This document shows, one piece after another, positions 1 to 8,924 of a stretch of 64,000 nucleotides of DNA. A model generated the notes under the pieces. That model made no database searches. It had not been told where the DNA came from and worked only from the letters and a program-made list of their open reading frames with translations. The stretch lies in the NCBI RefSeq assembly GCF_029910095.1, contig NZ_CP094526.1, forward strand, positions 5,642,001-5,706,000, written 5' to 3'. The stretch is from Bradyrhizobium sp. ISRA464 (lineage in GTDB: Bacteria > Pseudomonadota > Alphaproteobacteria > Rhizobiales > Xanthobacteraceae). How positions within the stretch are numbered: the first letter of the stretch is position 1; every line of letters starts with the position of its first letter. Made by a program: the position numbers and the translations under genes.

Positions 1-333
1 CTGGCCGTGAGCGCCGGAAAATGCGGGATCATCCTTGTCGATCAGGGCCGCCGCATGAAATCCGGCGATCTCTACAAGACCCGCAACAACAACATCCACG
101 ACAACGACATGACATTCGAGGGTGCGGTTTGCGCCGGCGCCGCCTCCGACGTCGGGCCCGACAACGCAAACGCCAACATCATCGAGTCCGGCAACAATCG
201 GTTCGACAGCAACGTCTATCGCGTCTCCCGTGGAAGCGCGCGGGTCAGGTTCGCGTGGGGACATGCCGTCTTCGACTGGGACGAGTTGCGGCGCGCCGGA
301 CTCGAGCACAACGGCAGTCTTCTCGTCTATTGA
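1..333 (+). CDS. C-terminal part of a right-handed beta-helix-like protein (partial)
   Basis: The frame is already open at base 1, so the gene begins upstream of the window. About 110 residues are visible. The pattern of short Asn/Gly/Asp-rich rungs (RNNNIHDNDMTF, ESGNNRFDSNVYRV) resembles parallel beta-helix repeats of polysaccharide lyases or surface proteins, and the end (WGHAVFDWDELRRAGLEHNG) resembles the C-terminal cap of such proteins. No catalytic residues can be assigned from this fragment. The next genes make sugar nucleotides and start glycan assembly, so a role in exopolysaccharide processing is plausible but inferred. Confidence 0.5.
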   Translation: MAVSAGKCGIILVDQGRRMKSGDLYKTRNNNIHDNDMTFEGAVCAGAASDVGPDNANANIIESGNNRFDSNVYRVSRGSARVRFAWGHAVFDWDELRRAGLEHNGSLLVY

Positions 334-498
334 GCGAGCAGACGGCTCAACGCACTTGCGGCGATTCCGGACTACCACCTCGTTCCAATCGGGACTCCGA
401 AACAGTCCGGCTAAGATCGACGCTCGACGTTGCTTAATCCCTTCCGCGACTGATGCAGCTGAGGCAGGACACCACCAGGACAACACGGAGGCGCGAAA

Positions 499-1491
499 AT
501 GCGAGGCAGGAAAACGGCGCTCGTCACGGGTGCCGGCGGATTCATCGGCCACCATTTGGTCAAGTATCTGGTCGGGCTCGGATACTCCGTGCGCGGCGCC
601 GACATCAAAAGTCCCGAATACGAGGAAACCGCCGCCGACGAGTTCATGATTGCCGACTTGCGTGACCCTGCGGAATGCCTGCGTGTCACCAATAAGATGG
701 ACGAGGTTTATCATCTTGCCGCCGACATGGGCGGCATCGGCTATATCACCGCGCAGCACGCGGAGATCACGATCAACAACACCCTGATCGACGCGCATAT
801 GCTGCAGGCCGCTCAGCATCACGGGGTCAAGCGCTTCCTGTTTTCCTCATCGGCCTGCGTCTACCCGCAATATCTGCAGCGAGATCCCAACGTCGTTCCT
901 CTGCGCGAGGACGATGCGTTTCCGGCCGACCCGGAAGAAGGCTATGGCCTCGAAAAGCTCTATACGGAAAAGCTCTGCCAGTACTTCACCGAGGACTGGC
1001 ACCTGCCGACGCGCGTCGTCCGCTTTCACAACGTCTACGGTCCGCTCGGCACCTATGACGGCGGCCGCGAAAAGGCGCCTGCAGCGCTGTCGCGCAAGAT
1101 CGCTGTTCTCCACAGCGGAGACGAGCTGCAGATCTGGGGGGACGGCAAGCAGACACGATCGTTCATGTACATCGACGATTGCGTCGAAGGCATTCATCGC
1201 ATCATGCAGTCCGACTATTCCCGCCCGCTGAATCTCGGCACGGACGAGTTGGTAACGGTCGATGAACTCGTCGACATCATTGCCGCCATCGCCGGCAAGT
1301 CGGTGATCAAGCATCACGACACCTCGAAGCCGCAGGGCGTGCGCGGGCGTAACAGCGATAATTCGCGGCTAAGGACTGTGCTCGGTTGGGAGCCGAAGAC
1401 AATGCTGCGACAAGGACTCGTTCCCACCTACCGCTGGATCGAGGAGCGCGTTCTCGGCAAACCGGATCTCTCCAGCATCGCAGCCGCATAG
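499..1491 (+). CDS. GDP-mannose 3,5-epimerase-like NAD-dependent epimerase
   Basis: 330 aa extended SDR. The NAD-binding motif GAGGFIG lies near residues 11-17, the catalytic YGLEK (YxxxK) near residue 150, and NLAADMGG/GREKAPAA/GVRGRNSDN-type motifs (here HLAADMGGIG, GGREKAPAAL, GVRGRNSDNS) match plant GDP-D-mannose 3,5-epimerase very closely. That enzyme converts GDP-mannose to GDP-L-galactose/L-gulose in the cytosol. The ATG at 499 has GGAGG 8 bases upstream. It sits between a beta-helix fragment and a sugar-phosphate transferase, so its product probably feeds an exopolysaccharide. The exact product cannot be read from sequence. Confidence 0.85.
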   Translation: MRGRKTALVTGAGGFIGHHLVKYLVGLGYSVRGADIKSPEYEETAADEFMIADLRDPAECLRVTNKMDEVYHLAADMGGIGYITAQHAEITINNTLIDAHMLQAAQHHGVKRFLFSSSACVYPQYLQRDPNVVPLREDDAFPADPEEGYGLEKLYTEKLCQYFTEDWHLPTRVVRFHNVYGPLGTYDGGREKAPAALSRKIAVLHSGDELQIWGDGKQTRSFMYIDDCVEGIHRIMQSDYSRPLNLGTDELVTVDELVDIIAAIAGKSVIKHHDTSKPQGVRGRNSDNSRLRTVLGWEPKTMLRQGLVPTYRWIEERVLGKPDLSSIAAA

Positions 1492-1497
1492 CAGCGG

Positions 1498-1530
1498 ACG
1501 TCCTCCGGCATCGCAGCCGGAGGACGTTGT
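1498..1530 (+). terminator. Strong hairpin after the epimerase gene
   Basis: Perfect 11-bp stem, ACGTCCTCCGG (1498-1508) with CCGGAGGACGT (1517-1527), and an 8-base loop, starting 7 bases after the stop codon. The following bases (TGTCTATT) are only weakly T-rich, so it may be an attenuator or a 3'-end stabiliser rather than a full intrinsic terminator. Confidence 0.55.
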
Positions 1531-1560
1531 CTATTGGATCGAACGGAAGCAAGTACCAGC

Positions 1561-3039
1561 ATGGCGGACCAGGGGCTGAACCTGCATCAAGCGAGCCGCC
1601 CGAGCCTGCGCTCTGGCAGCGACCGCGGTCTCGGATTGGTCCGGCGACACCGTAAGTCGATCGTCATGTCTTCGCTGGTCAGCGGCGACGTCGCCGCCGC
1701 GTTCGCCGCTGGCTACTGCACCGGTTTGCTCGCACGAGCGGCCGGACTGCCGGCGCCCGAGCATCTTGAGGTCACGGTTCTCCTCGTCGTTTTCGCGTTC
1801 TTCGTGGTCGGGCTCTACACCGGATCCGGTCCGGGGCCTTACCAGCGCTTCCGGCAGCGCGCGCTTGGCATTGGCGTTGTCGTCGCGGTGTGGAGCATCG
1901 CCACGATAGCGCACGACGGCGGGGGAAAAATCGCCGACCTCATCGTTGTACAAGCCGTTTATGCGGCCTGCCTGTTGTTGATCGGCCACTACGTCGAGGC
2001 CGCGTCCCGGGCTCTGCTGATGCATGTCGACCTCTGGGGCGCCTCCACCGTCTTGGTGGGTACAAGCAGCCAATGCCGCGACCTTGCACAGTTGCTGACG
2101 CGCAAATCCGAGCTCGGCCTGAAGCCGATCGGGCTGATCAGGACCGCCGATGACGACGCCGCGATGGCAGGGTTATTCCCGTTGCCCTTGATCGGGACGA
2201 CGACCGACCTTGCCAGCATCAGGCCGCGCACCGAAATCGAAGTCGCCATTTTCACGACCGCGATCGGACTCGCCGCGATCCAGCGCGATTGCCATGTGCT
2301 CGCGCAGCCTTGCCGCTTCATGTTGCTCGAAGACATCCGCACCGCTCAGAGCCCATGGCTGCGTATGCACGCGCTTGAGACCATGCTGGGCATCGAAACT
2401 CCCCGCAACTCTCGCTCCCTGCAGAACTGGCTCCTCAAAAGGATGTTGGATATCCTGCTCGCCGTTCCACTGGCGCTGCTCGCGCTGCCTGTCGTCGCTC
2501 TGGCGGCGATGTCGATCAAGCTGATCGACCCGGGTCCGGCCTTCTTTGTCCAGGAACGCATCGGGCATCGGGGACGGCTGGTGAAGATGCACAAGCTGCG
2601 CACGATGTATGCCAACAGCAATCACCTGCTGGAAGAACATCTCAACCGCAACCCGCAGGCACGCGCCGAGTGGCGGCAATTCTTCAAGCTGCGGAATGAT
2701 CCGCGGATTCTACCGGTTATCGGCAACTTCCTGCGCCGCTCCAGCATCGATGAACTGCCGCAGCTCTGGAATGTCATCCGCGGCGACATGAGCCTGGTCG
2801 GGCCGCGCCCGCTTCCCGCCTATCATGCCGAACAGCTGGATGAGGAATTCCGGTCGTTGCGCACCAGCGTTCTGCCGGGCATCACCGGGCTGTGGCAGGT
2901 CTCGTCGCGCAGCGACGGCGATCTGCAGGTGCTGCGAGAGCAGGATCTCTTCTACATCCGCAATTCGTCGCTCTGGCTCGACGTGTACATCCTGCTGCAA
3001 ACGCTGCCGGCCGTTCTGGGCGCCAGGGGAGCCCGTTAG
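1561..3039 (+). CDS. Undecaprenyl-phosphate sugar-phosphate transferase (polyprenyl phosphoglycosyl transferase)
   Basis: 492 aa integral membrane protein. The N-terminal half has about four hydrophobic helices (residues about 35-165) and a CoA-binding-like soluble domain. The C-terminal half is the bacterial sugar transferase domain with a membrane re-entrant helix (RMLDILLAVPLALLALP), PGPAFFVQERIG, KLRTMY and SSIDELPQLWNV, whose Asp-Glu pair is the catalytic dyad of this family, then GDMSLVGPRP. It transfers a hexose-1-phosphate from UDP-sugar to undecaprenyl phosphate, the first membrane step of exopolysaccharide repeat assembly. The start at 1561 is preferred over an upstream TTG at 1534 because ATG 1561 begins a typical leader. 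It is co-directional with the epimerase. Confidence 0.85.
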   Translation: MADQGLNLHQASRPSLRSGSDRGLGLVRRHRKSIVMSSLVSGDVAAAFAAGYCTGLLARAAGLPAPEHLEVTVLLVVFAFFVVGLYTGSGPGPYQRFRQRALGIGVVVAVWSIATIAHDGGGKIADLIVVQAVYAACLLLIGHYVEAASRALLMHVDLWGASTVLVGTSSQCRDLAQLLTRKSELGLKPIGLIRTADDDAAMAGLFPLPLIGTTTDLASIRPRTEIEVAIFTTAIGLAAIQRDCHVLAQPCRFMLLEDIRTAQSPWLRMHALETMLGIETPRNSRSLQNWLLKRMLDILLAVPLALLALPVVALAAMSIKLIDPGPAFFVQERIGHRGRLVKMHKLRTMYANSNHLLEEHLNRNPQARAEWRQFFKLRNDPRILPVIGNFLRRSSIDELPQLWNVIRGDMSLVGPRPLPAYHAEQLDEEFRSLRTSVLPGITGLWQVSSRSDGDLQVLREQDLFYIRNSSLWLDVYILLQTLPAVLGARGAR

Positions 3040-3396
3040 TCGCCTGGCCGACGCATCATCTTGAAGCGACGTGAGCACCAATGACGCCAGGAGCGTGACG
3101 GTGACGGTTGCCCGGCATCGCTTGAGCGAAGCGGAGCTCAACCGGGCCCGAGCCCATCTTTTCACGATCGTTTCCGCTGGCGGCGACAGAAGGCCGCATT
3201 TGTCGCTGGTCCTTCTCCTGGGTCCGCTACATGGCGATACCCACCATCGCTGGAGCCATGTTTGCGTATCGAAGGGGAATAACTCGCGCGAGCGGAGCCT
3301 TGAAAATCCGCCAAAAGCCGGCGTTCCTGCGCGTTGCATGATCGATTTCGCCGGCGAACCCCGCGATCCGGTTCTCGATGGAGTTGTAGACGGCTG
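3040..3396 (+). other. Convergent intergenic region, no gene recognised
   Basis: 357 bp between the sugar transferase and the convergent minus-strand HupE-like gene. Several frames are open but none shows a ribosome site plus recognisable protein. A plus-frame stretch around 3210-3340 (WVRYMAIPTIAGAMFAYRR) looks protein-like and could be a gene remnant. Confidence 0.5.
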
Positions 3397-4488
3397 CTAC
3401 GCGCTAAGGATGCGCATGAACAACCAGTAGCCGCCGAGCACGGTGATGAGCGCGGAAAATCCATAGACCACGGGCGCTGCCATCGCCGGCTTGCCCCCGG
3501 CCCCGGCCAGCAACCGGTCGCCCGCAATCAGCAAGGGAACAACGATCGAGACGATCGCGATCTGACCGATCTCGACGCCGATGTTAAAGGCAGCGAGCGC
3601 GGTGGCGATCGCGTTCGGCGGCATTCCGATCTCCTTGAGCGCGCCGGCGACGCCGAAGCCGTGAATGAGGCCGAACGCAAAGGTCACCCGCCAGCGGCGG
3701 TCGATATCGCGCGAGAAGAAGTTCTCAAGCGCCACGAATACGATCGATGCGGCGATCGCAGGCTCGATGATCGTCGAAGGGATGATGACGATGCCGAGCG
3801 CGGCGAGCGACAGCGTGATCGAATGGGCGATAGTGAAGGCGGTGACAATTTTGATCACCGGGACGAGCCGCCGTGCCCACAGTACGATCGCGATGAGAAA
3901 GGCAATGTGATCGTAGCCCAAGAAAATGTGTTCGATGCCGGTGACGAGATAACGCCCGAACGTCCAGAGCCGCGACGGCACCGGCGCCGACAGCGCCACC
4001 GTGGTGTTGGCGGCATCGAGTAGCGCCTGCGGCGCAACGTCGCCCTCGCCGATCAGAACCACCTGTCGGGCCGCGGGATCGGTGTCGGTCAGCACCGTCG
4101 AGCGGTAGACGATGTCGCCTCCAACATCGCGGCACGAAAAGCTGTTGCGGAAGAGCACACCATCGCCGTCGGGCAAGAGCGCGGCCGAGCCGGGCGCACA
4201 AGGTTTGCCATCGCCGCCGGTGACGGCGACATGCGCGCTGACATAGGCGACGATCGGTGCGCCCAATGCCGCGACTAGCTTCGGATCGACCCGATCGAGC
4301 CGCGCATCGAAGATCTTCGTGCCGGCAAGACGATCCGCGTCGCTGCCCTTGAGTCCTACTTCGACGCTGACGGTGCGGTCAGCGCTCAGCATCACCCGCG
4401 CCGTCGAGAGATTGACCTGGTGCGCCTGCGCCGGGCCCATGACGCCGAGCACGCTCGCGGCAGCAAGCAGCAAGCGCGCCGGAGTCAC
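3397..4488 (-). CDS. HupE/UreJ-type membrane protein with extracytoplasmic domain
   Basis: 363 aa. Residues 1-22 are a signal peptide ending AQAHQVN. Residues about 25-180 form a soluble exported domain with a Cys pair (KPCAPG, NSFSCRDV). The C-terminal half has 5-6 membrane helices carrying GIEHIFLGYDHIAFL, AFTIAHSITL and GLIHGFGVAGAL; the intramembrane His/Asp motifs are typical of the HupE/UreJ_2 family, whose relatives are linked to nickel/cobalt import. It starts with GTG at 4488 overlapping the upstream stop by four bases, so it is the last gene of the five-gene minus-strand operon. A metal substrate is family inference only; no hydrogenase or urease gene is nearby. Confidence 0.75.
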   Translation of the reverse strand: MTPARLLLAAASVLGVMGPAQAHQVNLSTARVMLSADRTVSVEVGLKGSDADRLAGTKIFDARLDRVDPKLVAALGAPIVAYVSAHVAVTGGDGKPCAPGSAALLPDGDGVLFRNSFSCRDVGGDIVYRSTVLTDTDPAARQVVLIGEGDVAPQALLDAANTTVALSAPVPSRLWTFGRYLVTGIEHIFLGYDHIAFLIAIVLWARRLVPVIKIVTAFTIAHSITLSLAALGIVIIPSTIIEPAIAASIVFVALENFFSRDIDRRWRVTFAFGLIHGFGVAGALKEIGMPPNAIATALAAFNIGVEIGQIAIVSIVVPLLIAGDRLLAGAGGKPAMAAPVVYGFSALITVLGGYWLFMRILSA

Positions 4489-5564
4489 AAGCCTGCTCCG
4501 ACCGCCTTGAGGAGCTCGATCAGGCGCCTCGGCTCGAACTCGGCAACCGTAATGACGGCCCCATCGGGCGCGAGCTGCGCATAGCGATCGAGCTTGTCGA
4601 CGGACGCGCCAAACTCGAGCCGCGCCAACGGGGTCGAGCTATCGCGCGCGTAGAACAACACGATCAGACTCGGCAGAGCGAGCCCGTATTGCGCGAGACG
4701 TGCACCGTCGCCCGGCCCGACACGCGTCTCAGCCACGGCCGCGTCGAAGGCACGGAAGGCGGTATCGATGATGGGCGCCTGCACGGGATCGGCGACATGA
4801 ACGTTGCCGCCGGCTGTGTGGGTATGCTGGCCGAGATGGCGGAACCACGCTCCCGCCGCGTCACGCTCGAAACGAGTGAGCTTACCGCTCGCAACGATCT
4901 CGATCGCCCACACTTGCGCCATCGAAACCGGCAGCAGCAGATCCGCGCCACGACTAGGGACGGCGCCGGCAGTGGATTTTCCTCTTAGCCGTCGCGCCAT
5001 ATCGAACACCAGCCGCCATTCTTCCGTTACGTGCCGGGGCATCAGATAAACGGTCGGCGCGCCGCCTAGCCTGACATAGTGCGACGTGCCGGCCGGATTT
5101 GGCATGCCGAAGTTTAAGGTCGCCGCGCGCCCGGCATGGGTTTCGAGCACGACCACCTGGTCAGGCGGATCGAGCCCGAAGGCTGCAAAACTGTCGGCGG
5201 CAAGCTCGGCTGCGGGAATCTCGCGCGATGGTTCGCTGACATTGACGAACTTCAAGGCCGTATCGACATGCGAAGCGAGCTCGGCCGTCGCAGTAGCATC
5301 AGCGCCGTCGATCGCCCAGCCGTCCGAATGGCGCCGCAGCGCGACACCGTCGGCGCCCGCACGAATCTCGATGCGTTCGATTTGGCCTGGCGCGATTGCG
5401 ACCAGACCCTTTGGCGTGAACGGTGGTTTGCTGCGCAGCCCCGGCCATTGGCCGGATGCTACCAGCACAAGCAGAAGGCCGATCAGCACGGCAGCGGCCG
5501 TCGCCGTCTTCCATCGCGCGGGGGCGCGCGCCGTCGTCGCGCAGGTCAACGCCGCCTCCACCAC
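4485..5564 (-). CDS. DUF4340 protein, membrane-anchored
   Basis: 359 aa starting with GTG. One membrane anchor lies near residues 20-42 (TAAAVLIGLLLVLVASG); the rest is predicted exported, with the repeated beta-rich modules of DUF4340 (IERIEIRAGADGVALRRHSDGWAI; ATLNFGMPNPAGTSHYVRL; VYLMPRHV). DUF4340 proteins usually sit beside GldG-like ABC auxiliary proteins, as here. Its start overlaps the GldG-like gene by 19 bp and its end overlaps the HupE-like gene by 4 bp, so the subunits are probably translated together. It probably forms an extracytoplasmic part of the ABC complex; biochemical role unknown. Confidence 0.75.
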   Translation of the reverse strand: MVEAALTCATTARAPARWKTATAAAVLIGLLLVLVASGQWPGLRSKPPFTPKGLVAIAPGQIERIEIRAGADGVALRRHSDGWAIDGADATATAELASHVDTALKFVNVSEPSREIPAAELAADSFAAFGLDPPDQVVVLETHAGRAATLNFGMPNPAGTSHYVRLGGAPTVYLMPRHVTEEWRLVFDMARRLRGKSTAGAVPSRGADLLLPVSMAQVWAIEIVASGKLTRFERDAAGAWFRHLGQHTHTAGGNVHVADPVQAPIIDTAFRAFDAAVAETRVGPGDGARLAQYGLALPSLIVLFYARDSSTPLARLEFGASVDKLDRYAQLAPDGAVITVAEFEPRRLIELLKAVGAGL

Positions 5565-7159
5565 ATCGCGACGCCGAACAAGGCGGTGGTGAACGGCAGC
5601 AACACTTCAAGCGCGATGAAGGTGTTGCGCATCTGAGCGCTGGTCAGCACGATCTCGGGCACGGTGTAGGTACGTGGCGCCACGTTCGGCGCCGCGTCGT
5701 CCTCAGCCAACCAGCGCATGATCGCGACCGACAACTCGCCGTTCGAAACGTAGGAAAAATATTCGTTGGTGGCGAATTTGCTGGTGCCCGCGATTACCAG
5801 GCGGAAGTGCTTGTCAGGCGCGGCTCCGGGAAAGGCTCCTTCGAACGCGACGGCGAGCGCTTGCGCGCCGTGGTCGGCTTCGGAAGCCGCCTGGCCGCCG
5901 GCTGCGACGGTGATGCTGCCAGCAGCCGACGGCGGCCGCAAAGAGCTGTCCTGACTGCTGGCGGCAAGCACACTGGCTCTCACGGTCGCGGGCGGTTTGG
6001 CAAGATGGATCGGCCTTGTCTGCGCAAACACCGTGAGTGCCAGACGCGCGGTGATCGGATGCGGCGGATAATAGGGCACCGCGACTTTATCGGGATCGGT
6101 GCGGAAATGATTCAGAGGATCGATGACGATGGCTGCATCGGTCGATACTCCGAGCGGCTCGAGCAACCTGCTTTTCAGCTCAGCCCCGAGGTAGAACTGC
6201 GGATCGATCAGCATCACGAGCCGCCCACCGCTTTTAAGATGGTCGGCCAGGAGATCGGCTTCGCCCGCTGCGAGTGCCGCACGTGGACCGATCTCGGCCA
6301 CGACGGTGCAATCGGATGGTATCGCGCTCGCTGTCGCTGTCACGAGCGGGCGCATGTCGAAGCCGATCTCGTTCAGCGCCAGTTGAAGCCGATCGAGTTG
6401 CTCGGGCTCGGCTACCAGCACGTCGCCCGCTCCCGGAATATCGTGACCGCGCAGCGTCTCGACATGACTGAAATGGTAATGGCTTGGCACCGGACGGAAC
6501 GTCTCGCCATGGCCGGTCACGAAGCAGATCGTTTCGGCGCGCTTGCGGAGCACGCGCAGCGCGGCGTAGCCGAGGCGCGCGGCATCGGTAATGTTCTCCA
6601 CGAGCACCTTGTGGTCGCCGGCCTGCAGCACCGCCGTATTGTAGGAACGTACGCCGATGTCGCGCGCGAGCCCCGGCTCCTTGTCGAGATCGATGGCGCG
6701 GAATGAAAAAAGCGGGTGGTTTCGTGCCGAGATCTCGATCATTTCCTTGGTGGCAAGCGCGTTGGGGTCACTGGCATTGTAGAAATACGTCATCGCGAGC
6801 GGAGAGCGCAGTTGGTCAACGACGTCGGTGAGTTGCTGCGGTGGCGTGTTCTGCCCCTCCCTTGTCGCGTCGAAATGCACGTCGTGGCGATACAGTGCCA
6901 CATTGGCGGAGATGGCCACGCCGATGGCGCCGGCGACAATCAGCGCGTTGGCCGCAAGAGCGGACCAGCGCGAGCCGCGGCCGCGGAGCGGCAGGCGGAC
7001 CGCGAGCGCAAACAGTGTGAGCAGGGTGATCAACCAGGCTGCGAAGAACAGGCTGTTGGAGAGCTTGTCGCCGGAGACGGCAAAGCCGAGCGCGCCGAAC
7101 AGAATCGCGGCGGCGATCAGCGCGGCAACGGCCAGGTCGGATAGGACAAACCGCGACAT
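5546..7159 (-). CDS. GldG-like ABC-transport auxiliary protein
   Basis: 537 aa. Three N-terminal hydrophobic helices (residues about 8-100) are followed by a large exported domain (RSPLAMTYFYNASDPNALATKEM, FVTGHGE, GGRLVMLIDPQ) and a C-terminal helix before a WWRRR end. GHGE and the 'LIDP' segment are hallmarks of the ABC_transp_aux/GldG family. In Bacteroidetes GldAFG supports gliding; in non-gliding bacteria the substrate is unknown. ATG 7159 has AGGAGAG upstream. It lies 9 bp after the permease gene in the same operon. Confidence 0.8.
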   Translation of the reverse strand: MSRFVLSDLAVAALIAAAILFGALGFAVSGDKLSNSLFFAAWLITLLTLFALAVRLPLRGRGSRWSALAANALIVAGAIGVAISANVALYRHDVHFDATREGQNTPPQQLTDVVDQLRSPLAMTYFYNASDPNALATKEMIEISARNHPLFSFRAIDLDKEPGLARDIGVRSYNTAVLQAGDHKVLVENITDAARLGYAALRVLRKRAETICFVTGHGETFRPVPSHYHFSHVETLRGHDIPGAGDVLVAEPEQLDRLQLALNEIGFDMRPLVTATASAIPSDCTVVAEIGPRAALAAGEADLLADHLKSGGRLVMLIDPQFYLGAELKSRLLEPLGVSTDAAIVIDPLNHFRTDPDKVAVPYYPPHPITARLALTVFAQTRPIHLAKPPATVRASVLAASSQDSSLRPPSAAGSITVAAGGQAASEADHGAQALAVAFEGAFPGAAPDKHFRLVIAGTSKFATNEYFSYVSNGELSVAIMRWLAEDDAAPNVAPRTYTVPEIVLTSAQMRNTFIALEVLLPFTTALFGVAMWWRRR

Positions 7160-7168
7160 CCGTCTCTC

Positions 7169-7870
7169 CTATCGCCGCGCCAGCGCCCGCACGGTGAACA
7201 GCAGCGTCAGCAGCGTGGCGCTGAGAAAGAATCCGATGTCGGAAAGATAGATTGAGCCTACCGCGAAGGGGCGGAAATGCACCGCGAGCGACAGGTTCAC
7301 CACCAGCGTATCGGCCGGGGTCGGCAGCAACCAGCCGAAATTGTCGATGATCCACAGTAGCAGGAAGACAGTGAGCGAGATCAGTGCCGCGATCACCTGG
7401 TTCGCCGTGAGCGCCGATGCCAGCAGTCCCGTACCGACCAGCGCCGAGCCGAACAGCAACAGACCGAGATAGCCGCTGTAGATCGGACCGAAATCGGGAT
7501 CGCCGAACCAGGCGAGCGCCGCCGCATAGCAGCCGGACAGCAGCAGCATGACCACGATCAGGCTCATGCTGGCGACATATTTCGCCAGCACGATTGTGAC
7601 CTCGGAGACCGGAGAGGTGAGCAACACCTCCATCGTCCGCAGCTTTCGCTCTTCCGCCAACAGGCGCATGGTGATCAGCGGCGCGGTCAGCATGAACAGA
7701 ACGAACATCTGGAAGAAGACGTGGACCATGCTGGGCTGGTGGCTGATGAACAAAGTGAGGGTGAAGCTGTAGCCCATGATGAGCAGGAAGACGGTTATCA
7801 CCGCGTAGGCGATTGGCGAGGAAAACAGCGCCATCTCCTCCTTGCGCAGCAGCACTGCAAAGCTTCTCAT
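7169..7870 (-). CDS. ABC-2 type permease (GldF/NosY-like)
   Basis: 233 aa with six hydrophobic segments. The cytoplasmic segment RLLAEERKLRTMEVLLTSPVSE is the hallmark of ABC-2 permeases of the GldF/NosY kind. The start overlaps the stop of the ATPase gene (ATGA-type overlap), so it is translationally coupled to it. It should form the membrane channel with the ATPase of 7867-8811 and interact with the GldG-like and DUF4340 proteins encoded downstream. Confidence 0.85.
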   Translation of the reverse strand: MRSFAVLLRKEEMALFSSPIAYAVITVFLLIMGYSFTLTLFISHQPSMVHVFFQMFVLFMLTAPLITMRLLAEERKLRTMEVLLTSPVSEVTIVLAKYVASMSLIVVMLLLSGCYAAALAWFGDPDFGPIYSGYLGLLLFGSALVGTGLLASALTANQVIAALISLTVFLLLWIIDNFGWLLPTPADTLVVNLSLAVHFRPFAVGSIYLSDIGFFLSATLLTLLFTVRALARR

Positions 7871-8811
7871 GGGGCCCCCCTCGCCGATCGCCGCGTCAGG
7901 TCGAGGAACACGCGCTCGAGGCCGGAGCGGCTCTCGGTCAGCTCAGACACCGCAACGCCGGCCCCGACCAACGCAGCCGCGATCTCTGCGGCGAGTGATG
8001 CACGCGGCTCAGCCTTGATCAGATAGCGCATCGCCCCGACGCCCGCATCGGCATCGATGGTGACGTCGCGCACGCCGGAGACGGTCGTGGCGACACTGCG
8101 AACAGCAGCCTCGGATGCAGCCGCGACAAGCCGAAGCGTCACGTCTCCGGTCTTCTTCAGAGCGTCGGCGGTGAGCAGCGTGCCGTCGAGCAGGATCATC
8201 ACCCTTGAGGCAATCTTCTCGATTTCCGGGAGGATGTGAGAGGCGATCAGCACGGTGTGGTTTCCAGAAAGGGACTGGATGAGATCGCGAACGGCGATCA
8301 CCTGATGCGGATCGAGCCCGCTGGTCGGCTCGTCCAGCACCAGCACCAGCGGATGTCCGAGCAGTGCCTGCGCGATCGAGACGCGCTGGCGGAAGCCGCG
8401 AGAGAGCTTTCCAGTCAACAGCATCATGACGCGCGCAAGATCCAGCCGCTCCGCGGCGGCCTCGACCGCGGCCTTTGCCGCAGGCCCCCGTAGGCCCTTG
8501 AGGTTGGCCATGAAATTCAGAAATTCGCCGACCCGCATGTGGTCGTAGAGGGGCGCATCCTCGGGCACATAGCTGATCACGCGGCGGACCGCGAGCGAGT
8601 CGGTGACGACGTCATGGCCGACGACCTCGATGCGCCCGGAAGTCGGCACGAGATAGCCGGTCAACATGCGGAAAATCGTGCTCTTGCCCGAGCCGTTCGG
8701 CCCGAGCAGGCCAACGATCTCGCCTTGCTCGATGGTAAAGCTGACGTCCGTTACGGCGCGCCGCGGCCCGTACCATTTGGTGACATGCTGCGCCAGCACG
8801 AGAGGGGACAT
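7867..8811 (-). CDS. ABC transporter ATPase (GldA/CcmA-like)
   Basis: 314 aa. Walker A GPNGSGKST is at residues 37-45, Walker B LVLVLDEPTSGLDP at 155-168, and the H-loop is in LIASHILPEIE. The signature is LSRGFRQR (136-143) instead of LSGGQ, a variant common in ABC-2 exporters of the GldA/NatA type. The C-terminal 90 residues form a small accessory domain. It is the first gene of the minus-strand operon running to 3397. Predicted to energise export or envelope-complex assembly; the substrate is unknown. Confidence 0.88.
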   Translation of the reverse strand: MSPLVLAQHVTKWYGPRRAVTDVSFTIEQGEIVGLLGPNGSGKSTIFRMLTGYLVPTSGRIEVVGHDVVTDSLAVRRVISYVPEDAPLYDHMRVGEFLNFMANLKGLRGPAAKAAVEAAAERLDLARVMMLLTGKLSRGFRQRVSIAQALLGHPLVLVLDEPTSGLDPHQVIAVRDLIQSLSGNHTVLIASHILPEIEKIASRVMILLDGTLLTADALKKTGDVTLRLVAAASEAAVRSVATTVSGVRDVTIDADAGVGAMRYLIKAEPRASLAAEIAAALVGAGVAVSELTESRSGLERVFLDLTRRSARGAP

Positions 8812-8924
8812 CTGCTTACAACCCTCAGGCGAGACAAGCGATCGCGTGGAAGCCGCAGCACAAACACGATCCCGGGCACGTGGCCCAGGATTTGAACCTG
8901 CTCACGGCGCGACCCTACCGTTCA

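Noticed and set aside
8878..8910. GATTTGAACC-like sequence resembling the T-arm of a tRNA on the minus strand.
   Set aside because: Only the T-loop-like bases match; the stem is imperfect and no acceptor, anticodon or D arms can be folded around it.
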